Origin: Psychrobacillus psychrodurans
Lineage (GTDB): Bacteria; Bacillota; Bacilli; Bacillales_A; Planococcaceae
DNA: 64,000 bases
Direction: 5' to 3'
Assembly: GCA_900114885.1 (NCBI GenBank)
Contig: FOUN01000010.1
Location: forward strand, 1 to 64,000
The notes beneath the pieces are model-generated. The model worked only from the letters and a program-made list of their open reading frames with translations. It was not told the origin of the DNA and made no database searches. The translations under genes were made by a program, and so were the position numbers. Position 1 is the first letter of the stretch. Each line of letters opens with the position of its first letter. Positions 1-8,559 of the stretch are shown here, piece by piece.

Positions 1-119
1 AGTCTAGTGATGATGGCGAAGAGGTCACACCCGTTCCCATACCGAACACGGAAGTTAAGCTCTTCAGCGCCGATGGTAGTTGGGGGTCTCCCCCTGTGAG
101 AGTAGGACGTCGCTGGGCA
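1..119 (+). rRNA. rrf: 5S ribosomal RNA
   Basis: Complete 5S rRNA of about 117 nt. The conserved core (GAAGAGGTCACACCCGTTCC, CGAACACGGAAGTTAAGC, GAGAGTAGGACG) is present. The 5' GTCTAGTGA at 2-10 pairs with TCGCTGGGC at 110-118 to form helix I, which sets the ends. It lies at the window edge, so the 16S and 23S genes are presumably just upstream. It is followed directly by a terminator, so it closes the rRNA operon. Confidence 0.96.
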
Positions 120-126
120 CCAAAGA

Positions 127-161
127 AAAGTCGTTACCGAATTATCGGTAGCGGCTTTTTT
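127..161 (+). terminator. rRNA operon terminator
   Basis: Hairpin AAGTCGTTACCGA / TCGGTAGCGGCTT followed by a T run, 8 nt after the 5S gene. The same hairpin recurs after each of the two partial 5S copies downstream. Confidence 0.9.
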
Positions 162-174
162 GTATTTAGATAAA

Positions 175-448
175 AGCCGTAGGCAGTCTATTTCTATAAA
201 AAAGTATGCGAGAAAGTAGAGGGGCAAAGAGTTCGAGGAAGCAAGCGAGAGAGACTCGGAGCGTATAACATACGCGAGAATTGAACGAGTGCGGCTGACG
301 AAGAAATCTGCCGCCTATCTGCTTTCGCAGCCCCGGACACGGAAGTAAAGCTCTTGCGCCGATGGTAGTTGGGGGTCTCCCCTGTGAGAGTAGGACGTCG
401 CTGGGCACCAGAAAAAGTCGTTACCGAATTATTGGTAGCGACTTTTTT
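175..448 (+). repeat. tandem 5S-derived unit, copy 1
   Basis: First of two tandem units with a period of 286 bp (GCCGTAGGCAG at 177 and again at 463). Each has about 155 bp of structured, purine-rich sequence (including GCGGC...GCCGC arms), then the 3' two thirds of a 5S gene, then the rRNA terminator hairpin (412-449 here). The unit looks like a duplication of the 5S tail and terminator joined to an intergenic element. Confidence 0.8.
331..408 (+). pseudogene. 5S rRNA 3' fragment, copy 1
   Basis: Matches the intact 5S gene from about its position 41 to its 3' end. It has small deletions (CTCTTGCGCC for CTCTTCAGCGCC, GTAAAG for GTTAAG, one C lost in the CCCC loop). The 5' strand of helix I and the GAAGAGGTCACACC region are missing, so it cannot fold as normal 5S rRNA. 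It keeps the terminator behind it. Confidence 0.85.
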
Positions 449-460
449 GTATTAACAAAT

Positions 461-739
461 AAGCCGTAGGCAGTCTTTCTCTATAAAGAAGTATGCGAGA
501 AAGTAGAGGGGCAAAGAGTTCAAGGAAGCAAATGAGTGAGACTCGGAGCGTATAACATACGCGAGAATTGAACGAGTGCGGCTGACGAAGAAATCTGCCG
601 TCCATCTGCTTTCGCAGCCCCGGACACGGAAGTTAAGCTCTTGCGCCGATGGTAGTTGGGGGTCTCCCCCTGTGAGAGTAGGACGTCGCTGGGCACCAAA
701 GAAAAGTCGTTACCGAGCAATTGGTAGCGACTTTTTTGT
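461..739 (+). repeat. tandem 5S-derived unit, copy 2
   Basis: Second unit of the 286-bp tandem. It has the same order: structured spacer, 5S 3' fragment, terminator hairpin (703-740, loop changed to GCAA). Differences from copy 1 are scattered substitutions, so the duplication is not very recent. Confidence 0.8.
617..696 (+). pseudogene. 5S rRNA 3' fragment, copy 2
   Basis: Second truncated 5S copy. It is closer to the intact gene than copy 1 (GGAAGTTAAGC and the full CCCCC are kept), but it shares the CTCTTGCGCC deletion and the CGCAGCCCCGGACACGG junction. The two fragments therefore descend from one truncated ancestor. Confidence 0.85.
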
Positions 740-913
740 TTTAAAAAATTGTAATTAAACTATTTCTTATTTTTGCTTAGCATGAATATTTCCATCGTTA
801 TCTCTGATTTCATACCTTTCAAAAGTCTGGACCATCCATTTCAAATACTTAAAAGTCCCAAAACATATAGAGGTTGTAGACCCATTAGGACTGCAAATGT
901 ATTAGTAAAAAGT

Positions 914-941
914 AAAGTGCCTGCTATATGCAAGGCACTTT
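914..941 (-). terminator. terminator of the FAD monooxygenase gene
   Basis: Perfect 9-bp stem AAAGTGCCT/AGGCACTTT with a T run on the minus strand. The stop codon of the minus-strand gene sits at its foot. The stretch 741-913 holds no gene I can support. Confidence 0.8.
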
Positions 942-2082
942 ATTTTAATTTCACATCGAATAAGAATTTTAGTCTTCCCATTAAAAGCTTTGAGGGGATA
1001 AAAGGGAATAAAAAATCACGAACTCTGGCGAGTGGGCGAAACTTGATTTGAGCGGTTGCCCCTATTTGACGAGAAAGACGGATTACTTTTGCAGTTCTTG
1101 CAACTCGTTTTTGTTCATAAAATGCTAACACATTCTCCACATGTTCAAATTGTTTGAAGCCATTTCCAAGGACAATGGCATCTTCAATTGCTTGCCCAGC
1201 TCCTTGTCCCATATTGGGTGTGGTGGCATGAGCCGCATCCCCAAGAAGAACCACTCTGCCAAAAACAAATTGTCGCAGCGGTTTAATATCAGAAATATCA
1301 TGATGTAGAATATTTTCTGGAGGTGTTGTAGATATTATGTTATTTACAACTTCAGGAAAGTGGTCAAATAAGTTTCCGATATCCTGAGAAGCGAGATGCT
1401 GAATTTGTGGATTCCTTGCAGATGTATTAATACAAGCGAACCAATATACTAACTCATCCTTCATAGGAGCCATACCAAATCGTCCTTTAGTGGACCATAA
1501 TTCGGTAGAGGTGTATTTATCAATTCTGCCTTTGTTTTCTGTAATGCCTCTCCAGCATGTATAGCCAGAGTATCTAAGAACAGAACCTGGAACTAGCTGT
1601 TGACGTATAGAGGAGTTTATACCGTCTGCGGCTATTAGTAGATCTACGCTTACTGTTTCTCCATCTTCGAAATGGATGGTTACTTGAGTATCGTTTTGGT
1701 CGACAAATATGCATTTTTTATTGAAATGAAGTGTATTAGGCTGAAGTGCTTTCAGAAATGTCCTGTGTAAATCAGCTCGGTGAATAGTAATATTTTCTTG
1801 GCCATAAAGTTCCTTTAGTACAGTAAAATCAATCGTATTCAGTGTCTTCCCTAGTGCATCCTGAAAGACCTGTGTATGAAGGGCATGGCCATTTGCAAAT
1901 ACATCCTTACCGACACCAATTTCCATAAGTGCCTGCAAAGCGTTGGATCCTATTCCAATACCAGCGCCTACCGGATGAAAAGTTGCATTTGATTCGTATA
2001 CCTGAACAGAAAAACCTTGTTTTTGTAAGGTTACAGCAGCACAGAGCCCCCCGATACCTCCACCAATTATTGCTATTTTCAT
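940..2082 (-). CDS. FAD-dependent monooxygenase (UbiH/salicylate hydroxylase-like)
   Basis: A 380-residue class A flavoprotein monooxygenase; such enzymes use NAD(P)H and O2 to hydroxylate aromatic or similar small molecules in the cytoplasm. The N-terminus carries the dinucleotide fold motif IAIIGGGIGGL (about residues 3-13). A DG motif is at about 155 (LLIAADGINSS), and the second FAD motif GDAAHATTPNMGQG is near 280. Length is normal for the family. The start has a strong AGGAGGAGGT site. The gene stands alone, divergent from the acetyltransferase gene, with its own terminator. The substrate cannot be told from sequence. Confidence 0.85.
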   Translation of the reverse strand: MKIAIIGGGIGGLCAAVTLQKQGFSVQVYESNATFHPVGAGIGIGSNALQALMEIGVGKDVFANGHALHTQVFQDALGKTLNTIDFTVLKELYGQENITIHRADLHRTFLKALQPNTLHFNKKCIFVDQNDTQVTIHFEDGETVSVDLLIAADGINSSIRQQLVPGSVLRYSGYTCWRGITENKGRIDKYTSTELWSTKGRFGMAPMKDELVYWFACINTSARNPQIQHLASQDIGNLFDHFPEVVNNIISTTPPENILHHDISDIKPLRQFVFGRVVLLGDAAHATTPNMGQGAGQAIEDAIVLGNGFKQFEHVENVLAFYEQKRVARTAKVIRLSRQIGATAQIKFRPLARVRDFLFPFIPSKLLMGRLKFLFDVKLK

Positions 2083-2134
2083 TTGGCAATACCTCCTCCT
2101 CTTGTGATATGCTGATTAAAAAGGGGTGAAACTC

Positions 2135-3115
2135 ATGATTAGGCTTACTATATATAATGACGATTATAGAAAATCGCTAGAGAATTATCCGTTATCTGAA
2201 GAGCATCTATCATTTACTGGTCATCCGTTAGAATTATTAGAACGTGCTCAAGTTAATGTAACGTATACTCCCATTATTATAACGAAAGACGATCAGGTTG
2301 CTGGTTTTTTTGTGCTAGATACTGGTGCGGATAAATTCCATTATACAGATATTCCGGAGAGTATTTTACTAAGAGGATACTCCATACATCCAGCTTACCA
2401 GGGGAGAGGAATTGCTCAAAAGTCTATGAAGCTACTGCAAACCTTTGTAGCTAAGCATTTTTCAGATATAAATAGAATAGTACTTGGGGTGAATGAAGCA
2501 AACAAGGCTGCACAAACCGTGTATGCAAAATCGGGTTTTATCGATGAAGGGAGAAGGTTTAATGGAAGATCAGGTATACAAATTGCTATGTCGCTTTCAT
2601 TAGATATAATTGAGGTTCGCATGGCACAGGCTGGTGATGAACATGGAATAGTTGATGTTTGTATAGCTGCTCAATGGAATACGTACAAAGATTTGTATTC
2701 GAATGATTACATAGAAGGAATTATAGCAAAATTTTATACAGTGGAAAGAATTTCGAAGGAAATTAAAGATACAAATCGAAGCTGGAATGGTTATTTTGTT
2801 GCGCAGTTAAATGAGGAAATTGTTGGTGCAATCGGTGGGGGAGTAGATGAAGATGGAGTAGCTGAAATTTATGTTCTTTACTTGCATCCAGCAAAAAGAG
2901 GTCAAGGTATCGGTACAAAATTACTAAGTTACTTAACAGAGATTCAACGTGCTGAATATGGAGCGCATGAACAATGGGTTTCTGTCACCAAAGGAAATCA
3001 ATTGGGCATTCCGTTTTATGAAGCACGAGAATTCACTTTTCAATATGAGCAACAGGCGTATGAAAGCGAAGCGGAAGATAATGCTGTTTCATTAAAATAT
3101 AAAAGATCCATTTAA
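2135..3115 (+). CDS. tandem GNAT-domain N-acetyltransferase
   Basis: About 326 residues made of two GNAT acetyltransferase domains. Domain 1 (about residues 1-155) has the acetyl-CoA loop HPAYQGRGIAQK and the C-terminal motif NKAAQTVYAKSGF. Domain 2 (about 160-326) has HPAKRGQGIGTKLL and a matching TKGNQLGIPFYEA segment. The family moves an acetyl group from acetyl-CoA to an amine; the acceptor is unknown. I chose ATG 2135 because AAGGGGTG lies 6 nt ahead; a GTG at 2126 is in frame but would overlap that site. The gene is divergent from the monooxygenase gene, 52 bp apart. Confidence 0.85.
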   Translation: MIRLTIYNDDYRKSLENYPLSEEHLSFTGHPLELLERAQVNVTYTPIIITKDDQVAGFFVLDTGADKFHYTDIPESILLRGYSIHPAYQGRGIAQKSMKLLQTFVAKHFSDINRIVLGVNEANKAAQTVYAKSGFIDEGRRFNGRSGIQIAMSLSLDIIEVRMAQAGDEHGIVDVCIAAQWNTYKDLYSNDYIEGIIAKFYTVERISKEIKDTNRSWNGYFVAQLNEEIVGAIGGGVDEDGVAEIYVLYLHPAKRGQGIGTKLLSYLTEIQRAEYGAHEQWVSVTKGNQLGIPFYEAREFTFQYEQQAYESEAEDNAVSLKYKRSI

Positions 3116-3140
3116 TCCTCCTGAAAAGGAGGATTTGTTT
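3114..3140 (+). terminator. terminator after the GNAT gene
   Basis: Stem AATCCTCCT/AGGAGGATT with a GAAA loop and a short T-rich tail, overlapping the stop codon. Confidence 0.75.
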
Positions 3141-3161
3141 TGAATCGATATCTCCCGACTT

Positions 3162-4163
3162 TTATTTTATCCTATACAGCACGTCATCGTCCTCACCAGG
3201 TGTTCCGCGTCCGTCGGTATTATTAGTGATGAAATAAAGGGATTCCCCATCAGAGAATACATCACGTACTCGTCCGAATCCTGTAATCGAATGTTCCACT
3301 TTGCCAGTTTCTACATTCATCACTTTAACAGACTCTCCACGAAGTGTTGCTACATATAGTTCGCCTTTATGAAATGTAATGCCAGATGGTGCCCAGGTTT
3401 CGTCACTACCAGAAGTAACAATAGGAGTTTCAAGCCCTTCTTCACTTTTCTCCCCCTCGATAATTGGATAGCCATAGTTTTTACCTTGTTCGACTAAATT
3501 GATTTCGTCGTTAGCTGACTGGCCATGCTCAGCTTCGTATAGCGCTCCATCTGCGGCCCAAGCAAGTCCCTGTGGATTACGGTGCCCCATGGAGAATATT
3601 TCAAAAGAGCCATCGTCTTCCATGCGAAGAATTTTCCCATTTAGTGAAGTTGGGTCTTGTGCATTACTAGGATTACCTGCGTCTCCAACGGTCACATACA
3701 ACGAACCATCTGGTCCAATCTCCAAACGCCCCCCATGATGAATGTTGCCGGTCGGTATGCCGTCTAAATGAATCGCAGTTTCTTGCCATTCGTCTTCTCC
3801 TCGTTTGAGAGTCACGACTTTGTTAAAGGGCTCTCCGTTTATATCATACGTATAGTAAGCAAATGCTTCACCTGTTTCTTCAAAGTCAGACTTCAGCACA
3901 AAGCCGAGTAATCCAGCTTCAGAGATAGCTGCAAGATTATCCGAAAGTCGAACTGGTTCATGTACAACAGAACCACCTTGTATACGTGCAATCGTTCCGA
4001 CTCGTTCTGATATATAAAAGGTATTATTGTGTAAATTGATAGACCATGGAATATTTAAATTAGTAGTGATCTTCTCTGCAATTGGACCCTGAGTGGTTAA
4101 CTTTACAGCCTCCTCTGTACAACCAAATAATACTAGTGAAATAACTAATAACCATTTCTTCAT
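3162..4163 (-). CDS. PQQ-dependent sugar dehydrogenase-like lipoprotein
   Basis: A 333-residue exported lipoprotein. The signal peptide MKKWLLVISLVLFGC ends in a lipobox (LFGC, Cys15 lipidated). The rest is a six-bladed beta-propeller of the glucose/sorbosone dehydrogenase family, as in soluble aldose sugar dehydrogenase. It has the typical segments HHGGRLEIGPDGSLYVTVGD, LNGKILRM, GHRNPQGLAW and AEHGQSANDEIN. Family members oxidise sugars with PQQ outside the membrane. Many Gram-positive hosts lack PQQ synthesis, so the cofactor and true substrate are uncertain. Monocistronic; convergent with the GNAT gene. Confidence 0.85.
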   Translation of the reverse strand: MKKWLLVISLVLFGCTEEAVKLTTQGPIAEKITTNLNIPWSINLHNNTFYISERVGTIARIQGGSVVHEPVRLSDNLAAISEAGLLGFVLKSDFEETGEAFAYYTYDINGEPFNKVVTLKRGEDEWQETAIHLDGIPTGNIHHGGRLEIGPDGSLYVTVGDAGNPSNAQDPTSLNGKILRMEDDGSFEIFSMGHRNPQGLAWAADGALYEAEHGQSANDEINLVEQGKNYGYPIIEGEKSEEGLETPIVTSGSDETWAPSGITFHKGELYVATLRGESVKVMNVETGKVEHSITGFGRVRDVFSDGESLYFITNNTDGRGTPGEDDDVLYRIK

Positions 4164-4282
4164 GAAATCCCTCCTTATATTACTACTTCCCTTAAGAGTA
4201 CTATATTCCTTTCAAAGATGATAAGTTTTTCATATGCAAAACGATAATAACTATCGAATTTACTTATGATAGGAGTCAAGGT

Positions 4283-4324
4283 ATGCTAAAAGAACAAAAG
4301 TGGTTTTTGAAAGAAGGCATTTAA
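4283..4324 (+). CDS. possible 13-residue leader peptide upstream of the TSUP gene
   Basis: Short frame MLKEQKWFLKEGI with a good site (TAGGAG, 7 nt before ATG). Its stop TAA is directly followed by the ATG of the permease gene at 4325. The arrangement suggests translational coupling, because the permease's own site (GAAAGAAGG) lies inside this frame. No homologue is known to me. Confidence 0.4.
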   Translation: MLKEQKWFLKEGI

Positions 4325-5059
4325 ATGGAGTTTTTAATCTTTTTCATCATAGGAATTGTGGGGAATGTAGTAGGCACATTAGTAGGTGGGGGAGGTCTTA
4401 TAAGCTTGCCGATGATGCTATTAATGGGACTGCCAGTGCATTCTGCCATTGGGGCAAATAAAGTGTCCAACACTGTCAGCTCGCTTTCAAGTTTTCTAGT
4501 GATTTTCACTAAAAAGGAAGTAACCGGAAAAGAGGCACTTTCGGTATTGGTATTTTGTTTAGGAGGAGGAATAATAGGAGGGCTCATTGCATCTTTTCTA
4601 AGTGGAGAGGTACTAACGATAATTGCTATTATTTTACTTAGCTTCGCCTTTGTTACATCCTTTATGGGAAAAGGGAACTTTGGGGGAAAGGAAACCTTTC
4701 AACTGAATAAAAAAACAGTTCCAGCATTATTAGGAATTGGTATGTACGATGGCATGTTCGGCCCTGGGAGCAGCACACTTGCTCTATACTTGTACGCGAG
4801 TGAAAAAATAGCCTACATTCGAGCTGTTGGGCTTGCTCGAATTGGTGTATTCTCTAGCTGCTTTGGAGCATCGATTACGTATATTTCTACTGGAAAAATA
4901 ATATGGCCAGTGACACTAGCATTAATGCTAGGTGCAATAATAGGTGCCCAGCTTGGACTTCGCCTTGCACGAAAGTTAAAGGCAGAGCATGTTAAGCCGT
5001 TATTACGAGTGGTCACTATATTACTTTTAGTGCAAATTGTTGTGGATTATTTGAAATAG
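4325..5059 (+). CDS. TauE/SafE (TSUP) family permease
   Basis: A 244-residue membrane protein with about 7-8 hydrophobic segments in two related halves, typical of the TauE/SafE family. Members export or import sulfite, sulfoacetate or other small organic anions. Visible family features are the N-terminal VGTLVGGGGLISLPMMLLMG loop and its echo MYDGMFGPGSSTLALYLY in the second half. Length is normal. The 2-hydroxyacid dehydrogenase gene starts 12 nt after the stop, so the two are likely cotranscribed, which hints at a 2-keto or hydroxy acid substrate; this is inference. Confidence 0.85.
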   Translation: MEFLIFFIIGIVGNVVGTLVGGGGLISLPMMLLMGLPVHSAIGANKVSNTVSSLSSFLVIFTKKEVTGKEALSVLVFCLGGGIIGGLIASFLSGEVLTIIAIILLSFAFVTSFMGKGNFGGKETFQLNKKTVPALLGIGMYDGMFGPGSSTLALYLYASEKIAYIRAVGLARIGVFSSCFGASITYISTGKIIWPVTLALMLGAIIGAQLGLRLARKLKAEHVKPLLRVVTILLLVQIVVDYLK

Positions 5060-5071
5060 GGAGGAATTAGT

Positions 5072-6031
5072 ATGAGGATACGTTGTGCTATTCTAGATGA
5101 TTATCAGCAAGTTGCCTTAAAAATTGCCGACTGGTCAACTATTACAGAGAAGGTCGAGATTGTATCGTTTTCTAAGCACTTTTATGATGAAAATGAACTA
5201 GTAGACTACATTAGTGATGCAGAGATAGTAATTGTTATGCGCGAGCGCACACCTTTTGGAGTCACACTTTTTGAAAAACTACCTAAACTTAAATTGCTGA
5301 TTACATCTGGAATGAGAAATACATCGATTGACCTTGTGGCTGCAGCTGCTCATGGAGTAACTGTTTGTGGAACTGCGAGTTCTTCAGAGCCACCAACAGA
5401 ATTAACATGGGCCTTAATACTGAATTTGGCACGTAATATTATGAAGGAAAACACTGATCTACGTAGTAAAGGATTATGGCAGAGCACGGTTGGGTCGGAT
5501 TTATATGGCAAGCGTTTAGGTCTCCTAGGGCTGGGGAAAATAGGTGGTCGAATGGCAACTATAGCGAAAGCCTTTGGAATGGATATAATTGCTTGGAGTC
5601 AAAACTTAACGAAGGAGCAGACGGATCAGTTAGGTGTTCAGTTGGCAAGCTCAAAAGAAGAGTTGTTGGAAACAAGTGATTACGTTTCTATTCATCTAGT
5701 GTTAAGCGACAGAACTAGAGGTCTTATCAGTGAAAATGACTTACAACTCATGAAAAGCTCAGCCTATTTGGTTAATACATCTCGTGCTGCTATAGTTGAC
5801 CAGCAAGCTCTCATAAAAGCTATCCATGAAAACTGGATTGCAGGAGCAGGATTAGATGTATTCGATATCGAACCGCTTCCAGTGGACCATCCATTCCGTA
5901 CAATGCCGAACGTATTAGCAACTCCACATTTAGGGTATGTAACAGAAAGAAATTACACTACATATTACCGAGAAGCAATTGAAGATATTCAAGCGTACTT
6001 GGATGGAAGAGTGATTCGTTCCTTAATTTAA
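5072..6031 (+). CDS. D-2-hydroxyacid dehydrogenase (NAD-binding)
   Basis: A 319-residue member of the D-isomer-specific 2-hydroxyacid dehydrogenase family, which interconverts a 2-keto acid and a D-2-hydroxy acid with NAD(P)H. The Rossmann motif LGLLGLGKIGGRMA lies near residue 147. The catalytic region includes NTSRAAIVDQQAL (Arg of the catalytic set), a Glu in DVFDIEPLP, and His in ATPHLGY. The start has AGGGAGGAATTAGTATG. It is likely in one operon with the TSUP permease just upstream and is closed by a terminator. The substrate is unknown. Confidence 0.88.
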   Translation: MRIRCAILDDYQQVALKIADWSTITEKVEIVSFSKHFYDENELVDYISDAEIVIVMRERTPFGVTLFEKLPKLKLLITSGMRNTSIDLVAAAAHGVTVCGTASSSEPPTELTWALILNLARNIMKENTDLRSKGLWQSTVGSDLYGKRLGLLGLGKIGGRMATIAKAFGMDIIAWSQNLTKEQTDQLGVQLASSKEELLETSDYVSIHLVLSDRTRGLISENDLQLMKSSAYLVNTSRAAIVDQQALIKAIHENWIAGAGLDVFDIEPLPVDHPFRTMPNVLATPHLGYVTERNYTTYYREAIEDIQAYLDGRVIRSLI

Positions 6032-6047
6032 TAAATATAGATAAGAG

Positions 6048-6083
6048 AAAGGCTATCCGAGTTCACTCTCAGATAGCCTTTTT
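6048..6083 (+). terminator. terminator of the TSUP-dehydrogenase pair
   Basis: Stem AAAGGCTATC/GATAGCCTTT, 14-nt loop, T run. Confidence 0.88.
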
Positions 6084-6154
6084 CAAATGAAAGCACTAAC
6101 CTGTACCTTGAGTTGTAGGAGGGTGACGGACAGTTAAACGCCATAAGATTTCCG

Positions 6155-6197
6155 AAAAAAGAGATGCTGGTCGTGACCACAGTCACAATCAGCATCC
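6155..6197 (-). terminator. terminator of the M28 peptidase gene
   Basis: Minus-strand hairpin GGATGCTG...CAGCATCTC, with inner GTGAC/GTCAC arms, followed by a TTTTTT run. Flank and stem resemble the terminator at 10243. Confidence 0.8.
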
Positions 6198-6214
6198 TCC
6201 CGGTTATTCTATTA

Positions 6215-8365
6215 TTATTTTAATGCCTCTAGCTTTTTAGCAAGCTCTTGTACAGCAATGATTTCTTCAGCTGTAGTTTTTTGCAGTAGTGCTTTCTGTC
6301 TTTCAAGTGCTTCATTCAGAGAGGCTAGTTCTGCGGATATATCGGCATCTTCTTGTCCACTTTTTTCGATTAATGCGTTGATTGGATTGAATAGATTTTC
6401 GTGGCCAACAATTCTACCATCACCCCACATAAGTTTTTCCTTAGGAGCGTCTAGCACATAGTTTGTGAAATAATCGAATACCTCTTTCTCAAAATCGTAT
6501 GCATACCAGTTATTGTCAATAGCCCATAGGTATTCATCAATCGCAGTAGTTATATCTCCTTTATTTAAGGCATCAATAGCTAGTGTAAGATTTGTAATAT
6601 TATTTTGAGCATGTTCGTGTGGGAATATTTGATCATCCTCCCATGTTAAGCGAACGAATTGATCTTCAGCGTATTTGAATGCAGAGAGTAGACCACTATT
6701 CAATTCTCGGCTATCTTCATATAATTTTTGTGCCTTATCTGTATCTTCTTCAGTTAAAGCGGTTAGGTAATTGTCATTAACTTTTAAAACTTTTGTATTA
6801 ACTTCTTCTGCAAGCGCAATTGCTTTGTCAATCTCCGCAACTAATTGGTCGGAAGAAACTTCAGCTTGACCAAAAATATCAGCATCAATTACTTTTTTCA
6901 TTTCTGTCAAACGCGTTGTGAAATCCAATGGAACAACCGCTGTTTCATCGTAATGCATCGAGAGTAATCCGTATAGATTCAAATGGAACTTCAGTGCATC
7001 AGCATTATAGGTGTCCTCGTTATCAAATTGGGAATGATAATGAGTGCGCATGAAATCACTATCTTGGAAATCATTCCGAAGAGCCGGAACACCAGCAATT
7101 CCAAATGAAAAATCATCGGACCAAGTACGAAGTGGAGAAACAACGGAAATGCCGTCTTTATAGACACCATCTACGCTGGGTACAGTTTTAGCAAATTTAG
7201 TTAAATAATTATTCAATTCGTAGACAGAACGAATTTCATCCTGTGTTGTATGCTCATACGCTGGAAGCTCGAAGTTCATATTGGCAAATGCTTTTCCAAC
7301 CCATTCAGGATGAATATTGAATATTTGGTTGTAAGCTCCGGTTGACCAGTCATAGCGAGAATTAGAAACTCCCCATTCCTCAGCAGCAAGTGCATTAAAA
7401 ATAATCGTTTTTTCTGGTTGATACCCACTATCTACTAATCCTTTAGCAACACCCATCATTAACCCGATTGCTGCATGGTCGTCCTGGAATCCTGTGAAGT
7501 AAGAATCGTAATGAGCAGATAAAATGATATAGGAATCAGGGTCTTTACCGATAATTTTTCCGTAATAGTTATACGACTTTCCATCCATTTTCACAATAGA
7601 TTTAGCATCGAATTTTACAGTCATCGTCCCATTTTCACTAGATTCTAAAGCTTTCTTAAGTTGATTGGCATCTGTTTGGGACATAGAAAATGCAGGAGCA
7701 TCATCTGGTCCACAGATATCCTGTGCATTAAGCGCGTCTTCATCTGTTTCTGCATATCCAGCTTCCTGAACTGCAATAACTGCAGCAGCTCCTTTTAAAT
7801 GAGCTTGATAGGCAGGGTAGTTAATCCACCATTCCTCGCGTTGATTTATGTCAATTAAAACTAACTTACCTTCGACATCAAGATTTGCTAAATCATTAGC
7901 AGTACCTTTGCCTCCGTATACAATCTCAAGCTCCTTTACACCATTCGTATCAAAATTTACTTGGTAAGCCCCTAAAACTGCTAAATGTTCCTCGCCGTTT
8001 TCATCAACGAAAGTTAGGTCAGCCTTTTCAAATTCCCATGTGTCTAAGGTAAACTCGTCCTTTGTTACTTCAGTAAGTCCAATTTCTTTCATTTCTTCAG
8101 CAATTTTTTCCCCAGTTTTCAGCTCTGCCACTGATCCAGCAGTTCGGTAACCAAGTTTTTCATTCGTTTTAAATTCCTCTAGGCTCTTTGTGAACTCAAA
8201 AGCATAATCGACATCGACGGCTGATAAGTAATCTTTATTCGCATCCACTAAATCTTTTACAGGCGCAACCTCTTCTTTTACATCTGTCGACTCTTTAGGT
8301 GCACAGGCCCCCAATGTCATACCGATTAACATGGAAAATGCTAATCCTCCTATAAACTTGTTCAT
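6215..8365 (-). CDS. M28 family metallopeptidase lipoprotein
   Basis: A 716-residue surface lipoprotein. The signal peptide ends at Cys20 (LGAC). It is followed by a PA-type insert (about 150-260, VLIDINQREEWW) and a zinc aminopeptidase domain of family M28. Candidate ligands and catalytic residues are His/Asp in SAHYDSYFTGFQDDHAA, the Glu pair in NALAAEEWG and His in TRTHYHSQFDNEDT. The C-terminal 200 residues are helical. The family removes N-terminal residues from peptides using two zinc ions. The protein is larger than simple M28 aminopeptidases because of the C-terminal extension. Monocistronic, divergent from the XRE regulator. Confidence 0.88.
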   Translation of the reverse strand: MNKFIGGLAFSMLIGMTLGACAPKESTDVKEEVAPVKDLVDANKDYLSAVDVDYAFEFTKSLEEFKTNEKLGYRTAGSVAELKTGEKIAEEMKEIGLTEVTKDEFTLDTWEFEKADLTFVDENGEEHLAVLGAYQVNFDTNGVKELEIVYGGKGTANDLANLDVEGKLVLIDINQREEWWINYPAYQAHLKGAAAVIAVQEAGYAETDEDALNAQDICGPDDAPAFSMSQTDANQLKKALESSENGTMTVKFDAKSIVKMDGKSYNYYGKIIGKDPDSYIILSAHYDSYFTGFQDDHAAIGLMMGVAKGLVDSGYQPEKTIIFNALAAEEWGVSNSRYDWSTGAYNQIFNIHPEWVGKAFANMNFELPAYEHTTQDEIRSVYELNNYLTKFAKTVPSVDGVYKDGISVVSPLRTWSDDFSFGIAGVPALRNDFQDSDFMRTHYHSQFDNEDTYNADALKFHLNLYGLLSMHYDETAVVPLDFTTRLTEMKKVIDADIFGQAEVSSDQLVAEIDKAIALAEEVNTKVLKVNDNYLTALTEEDTDKAQKLYEDSRELNSGLLSAFKYAEDQFVRLTWEDDQIFPHEHAQNNITNLTLAIDALNKGDITTAIDEYLWAIDNNWYAYDFEKEVFDYFTNYVLDAPKEKLMWGDGRIVGHENLFNPINALIEKSGQEDADISAELASLNEALERQKALLQKTTAEEIIAVQELAKKLEALK

Positions 8366-8505
8366 TTATCACATTCCTTTACAAATTTTTTTAACAACTA
8401 GAATATTAAACGATAAAACATAAATAATTACAAGATTATTTTTCATTATTATTCATTCCCTATTAATAAAAGAAAAAACACTAAATCTATTGTCTACTTT
8501 ACACC

Positions 8506-8527
8506 TTTAGTGTAAAATTACACTAAA
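8506..8527. promoter_or_regulatory. palindromic operator upstream of the XRE regulator
   Basis: Perfect inverted repeat with 10-bp arms TTTAGTGTAA and TTACACTAAA and a 2-bp spacer. An overlapping TTTACAC half site is at 8499, and ACACTAAAT occurs again at 8477. It lies 32 bp before the XRE gene and between the divergent genes, so autoregulation by the XRE protein is likely (inference). Confidence 0.65.
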
Positions 8528-8559
8528 TAGAAAGAGTATTCATTATAAAGGGGCATTTT

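Noticed and set aside
331-696. Two additional functional 5S genes
   Set aside because: Both copies lack the first 40 nt and the 5' strand of helix I, so they cannot form 5S rRNA.
773-1051. 92-residue plus-strand frame after the 5S units
   Set aside because: It runs through the terminator and the 3' end of the minus-strand monooxygenase gene and has no good start site.
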